Under the pieces are notes generated by a model that saw only the letters and a program-made list of their open reading frames with translations, was not told the DNA's origin and did not search any database. Shown here one piece after another: positions 39,555 to 41,433 of a stretch of 41,433 nucleotides of DNA (its first letter is position 1; the number at the start of each line of letters is the position of its first letter). The stretch covers positions 1 to 41,433 of the forward strand of contig JAFUSU010000010.1 of assembly GCA_017467515.1 (NCBI GenBank). The letters are read 5' to 3'. This DNA is from Alphaproteobacteria bacterium. Its GTDB lineage: Bacteria > Pseudomonadota > Alphaproteobacteria > RF32 > CAG-239. The position numbers were made by a program, and so were the translations under genes.

Positions 39555-39896
39555 TTGAAAAATGATTTAAGAGAGCGTCATCCTTATATTTATGGGGGTG
39601 CAGAATTTCTTGGAGCAATGACATCACCCATGCACCTTTTTAGGGATACAACGAAAGTCAACAAAGCCCTAAATGCGGCAACAGATACCTTAAATGCTTC
39701 TGCCGGATATGCCGAGAACTGGAATGATTTCGGTAATAATGTAGCTTTTAATGGTCTAACAAATAGCTTAGGATTGGCATTTGATGCAACTCCTTGGGGA
39801 AGAACCATTGGTGCTACTGGTAAAAAACTTATAAAGCAAGGACTTAATTCTCTTGCTGACAAAACAAAAAATATGTTTTATAGTAACGACGAGTAA
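39555..39896 (+). pseudogene. Orphan 3' cassette of a toxin-like gene
   Basis: The frame opens only at a TTG (39555) and encodes 113 residues starting KNDLRERHPYIY. The first 35 bases match 41339-41373 in the truncated gene at the right edge exactly. After that it continues GAEFLGAMTSPMHLF versus the relative's AETIGTVTTPMRLF. There is no shared N-terminus, ribosome site or ATG, so this is the 3' part of a former full gene, kept in frame. It may act as a recombination donor. The rest (ATDTLNASAGYAENWNDFGN) is unrecognised. Confidence 0.72.
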
Positions 39897-39915
39897 AATA
39901 TAGAAGGAACAAGAT

Positions 39916-40239
39916 ATGGAAAAAAAGGTTATAAGTATATTTAGAACATTAATTAATTTTATTTGTTTCTCTTTTATTTGCCTAGGAGGCATGATAATTG
40001 TTGAATTTCATAAAATTAAGCCTTTTTTTCCTATTTTATTCCTTTTTGATTTCTGTCTGCTTATTGGTTATCCTTTATTCCTGAGATTTATTCTTAATAG
40101 AAAATGGTTTGAGTGTGCAAAGGATGGAAATTTAAGATTAAAATACCTTTTTATTCCATATATCGTTTTAGAAAGCTTGGTAATGTTGTATTATCCAAAT
40201 GAAATAGTATTTGCGTTGCAACAAATAGTTAAAGGATAA
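39916..40239 (+). CDS. Small membrane protein, candidate immunity 3
   Basis: The protein has 107 residues. Hydrophobic helices are at about 10-30, 38-58 and 75-95, with the basic, charged loop LNRKWFECAKDGNLRLK between. AGAAGGAACAAGAT precedes the ATG. It follows the orphan cassette by 19 bases, as expected for the immunity partner of the lost gene. No family recognised. Confidence 0.58.
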   Translation: MEKKVISIFRTLINFICFSFICLGGMIIVEFHKIKPFFPILFLFDFCLLIGYPLFLRFILNRKWFECAKDGNLRLKYLFIPYIVLESLVMLYYPNEIVFALQQIVKG

Positions 40240-40308
40240 AATCCTTGTCTTCTTTATTTTTAGGTTTATACTCGGAATATAAAATGTATTTAATAGGTAT
40301 GTATTCAA

Positions 40309-40644
40309 ATGGCAAAAATTTTAAATATTATAAAAAAAAATCTATTAATGGCATTTAAACTTCTATGGCAGTTTAAATGGTATATATGTCCATATTTGTT
40401 ATTTTATGTTATTTTATTAATGTTTTATATATCACCATCACCAAAACAATATAATATATGGATGAATAAAGAATGGTTTACATACAATAGGCAAACTTAT
40501 GTTGCATTGACTGAATTAATGTTAATTATATTTGCCTTATTATTTTTAATTGGAACAAGTAATATGCGTAACCATCCTCTATTAGCTAAATTGATATTTT
40601 TATCTTCTTTATTTTTTGGAGCTGTTTTTTTAGAAATAATATAA
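40309..40644 (+). CDS. Small membrane protein, 111 aa
   Basis: The protein has 111 residues with three hydrophobic helices (about 25-43, 65-83 and 93-110). Its N-terminus is basic (MAKILNIIKKN), and polar, aromatic residues SPSPKQYNIWMNKEW lie between the first two helices. The ribosome site is poor. It lies between other small membrane proteins in the locus and may be another immunity gene whose toxin was lost. Unrecognised. Confidence 0.52.
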   Translation: MAKILNIIKKNLLMAFKLLWQFKWYICPYLLFYVILLMFYISPSPKQYNIWMNKEWFTYNRQTYVALTELMLIIFALLFLIGTSNMRNHPLLAKLIFLSSLFFGAVFLEII

Positions 40645-40665
40645 TTACCCAAAATGGAGATTGTG

Positions 40666-40857
40666 ATGAGCTCATACAAAGGTATATTAAAAAATATTAT
40701 TAAGAGATTAATAAAAATCTTTATTATACTTTTGGTGTTAATCTGTGTCTTGATTGCTCTATTTCTAATCTATGATCATTATGATTCTAAACGCATTATT
40801 GAACAATGTGTTGCAGATGGAGAATCGTTAGAAATTTGTAAACGATACATAGATTAA
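40666..40857 (+). CDS. Small membrane protein related to the 39340 protein
   Basis: The protein has 63 residues from the ATG at 40666 (TGGAG upstream). It has a basic N-terminus, one helix (about 15-37), then IIEQCVADGESLEICKRYID, with C-x3-G-x5-C. This matches in layout the 59-residue protein at 39340 (C-x4-G-x4-C after one helix), so the two appear to be divergent paralogues. It precedes a strong hairpin and the headless toxin-like gene, so it may be the immunity gene of a missing toxin. Confidence 0.58.
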   Translation: MSSYKGILKNIIKRLIKIFIILLVLICVLIALFLIYDHYDSKRIIEQCVADGESLEICKRYID

Positions 40858-40875
40858 TCAAAATTAGTAATTAAA

Positions 40876-40915
40876 GTAGAAAGGGCAAGAAAGCTTTCTT
40901 ACCCTTTCTGCTTTA
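40876..40915. terminator. Terminator upstream of the headless gene
   Basis: GTAGAAAGGGCAAGAAAG meets CTTTCTTACCCTTTCTGC in an almost perfect palindrome (one mismatch and one G-C/T-A variant), followed by TTTATTATATT. It separates all upstream genes from the truncated reading frame at 40942, which would be silent in place. Confidence 0.72.
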
Positions 40916-40941
40916 TTATATTTAATAACGAAAAGACCTGA

Positions 40942-41433
40942 GAAAATGAGCTGATAAAGCAATATAATAATCAGGGCATAACCTCAAATTATCCGCAGTA
41001 CACAACAAATTTCTGGGGAAGTTCCGCCGATAACAACTATGGCTTTGGAGCGTCTAATATCGGAAGCAAGATTGAAAACAGACAACAAACCATGACACCT
41101 ATCCCGCAAATAGCAACACACCTCAGCACACATCAGGTTCAACAACCTGAAACAAGTGCTTGGGATACGGTTAAACAATGGAAAGACAACATTGCTGATG
41201 GCATGCAGGCTGGCGCTGTCGGATATACGACAGGTGTAACTCTAGGGAACTTTGATGAAATAACAGGAGGGGCTACAGCAGCCTTAACCGGCAATCCTGA
41301 TAATTATAAGATGGGACGAGATGCAACAAGAAAGTTACAAAATGATTTAAGAGAGCGTCATCCTTATATTTATAATATTGCAGAAACCATAGGAACAGTA
41401 ACAACACCTATGCGCTTATTTAAGGCTTCAAAA
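40942..41433 (+). pseudogene. Headless toxin-like gene, continues past the edge
   Basis: This is an open frame of 164 codons to the window end, with an in-frame TGA directly before it and no usable start at its beginning. It picks up at what would be residue 46 of the shared N-terminus (ENELIKQYNNQG...NFWGSSADNNYGFG) and includes the linker MTPIPQIATH and ETSAWDTVKQW seen in protein 2. It then changes to a different C-terminus, GAVGYTTGVTLGNFDEITGG and NDLRERHPYIY. The latter also occurs in the orphan at 39555. Upstream there is a terminator and no promoter. It looks like a stored cassette or decayed copy; an internal ATG at 41092 could allow restart. Confidence 0.7.

Larger units (their letters stand above)
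19091..41433. mobile_element. Prophage (podovirus-like), right end not reached
   Basis: This is a continuous run of phage genes in virion order: repressor, early genes, terminase, portal, scaffold, capsid, adaptors, tail, fibres, lysis. It is followed by a cargo locus. Absence of tape-measure, tube and sheath genes together with a P22 gp10-like protein points to a short-tailed phage. No integrase, recombinase, helicase or primase is visible, so either these are beyond 41,433 or the element has lost them. The structural reading frames look intact. Confidence 0.85.

Overview
The window is AT-rich bacterial chromosome, most probably from a gut or host-associated alphaproteobacterium. The reasons are the rpiB-glyA pair, the alphaproteobacterial style of the metG, TrkH and nuclease-like genes, and a phage protein that matches my memory of the DUF6362 family. 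The taxonomy is inferred from gene content, not from a search.

Positions 1-18,820 are chromosome. A tRNA-Cys/tRNA-Asn operon reads leftward, with a 25-bp copy of the tRNA-Asn 3' end lying 140 bp beyond its terminator. Next come rpiB and glyA. From about 2.5 to 10 kb lies a patch of short transcription units encoding unrecognised soluble and membrane proteins, an MFS transporter, an M3 oligopeptidase and an acyl-carrier-like protein. Several of these units share one promoter design (TTGACT, 17 bp, TAAGGT), an AT-rich leader without a Shine-Dalgarno site that ends ATTATTGC(G/T)TATG, and one terminator sequence. A split MacA / ATPase / permease exporter, two more unknown genes behind a possible pseudoknot leader, and metG, a degenerate nuclease-like membrane protein and trkH complete the chromosomal part.

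From about 19.1 kb to the right edge is a prophage of podovirus type. Its order is a HTH repressor divergent from two early genes, TerL, a GroES-like protein, portal, scaffold candidate, major capsid protein, head-tail adaptors, a P22 gp10-like tail protein, a GNAT enzyme, an S74-type protein, a multi-gene tail fibre module, holin candidate, endolysin and nested Rz/Rz1 spanins. Two duplicated intergenic blocks, each with five 10-bp TGGAAC repeats, flank terL-groES. They are candidate late-control or packaging sites. No integrase or replication gene is visible, so the right end of the prophage lies outside the window or has been lost.

The most striking part is 36.5-41.4 kb, just after the spanins. 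Two intact genes share an almost identical N-terminal region of about 95 residues and diverge after it. Two broken relatives lack that start. Between them lie small membrane proteins, two of which look related, and a HIT-like protein. This is the layout of a polymorphic toxin/immunity locus with orphan cassettes, here apparently tied to the late operon of a phage. The toxin and immunity roles are inference from layout; no domain here proves toxicity.
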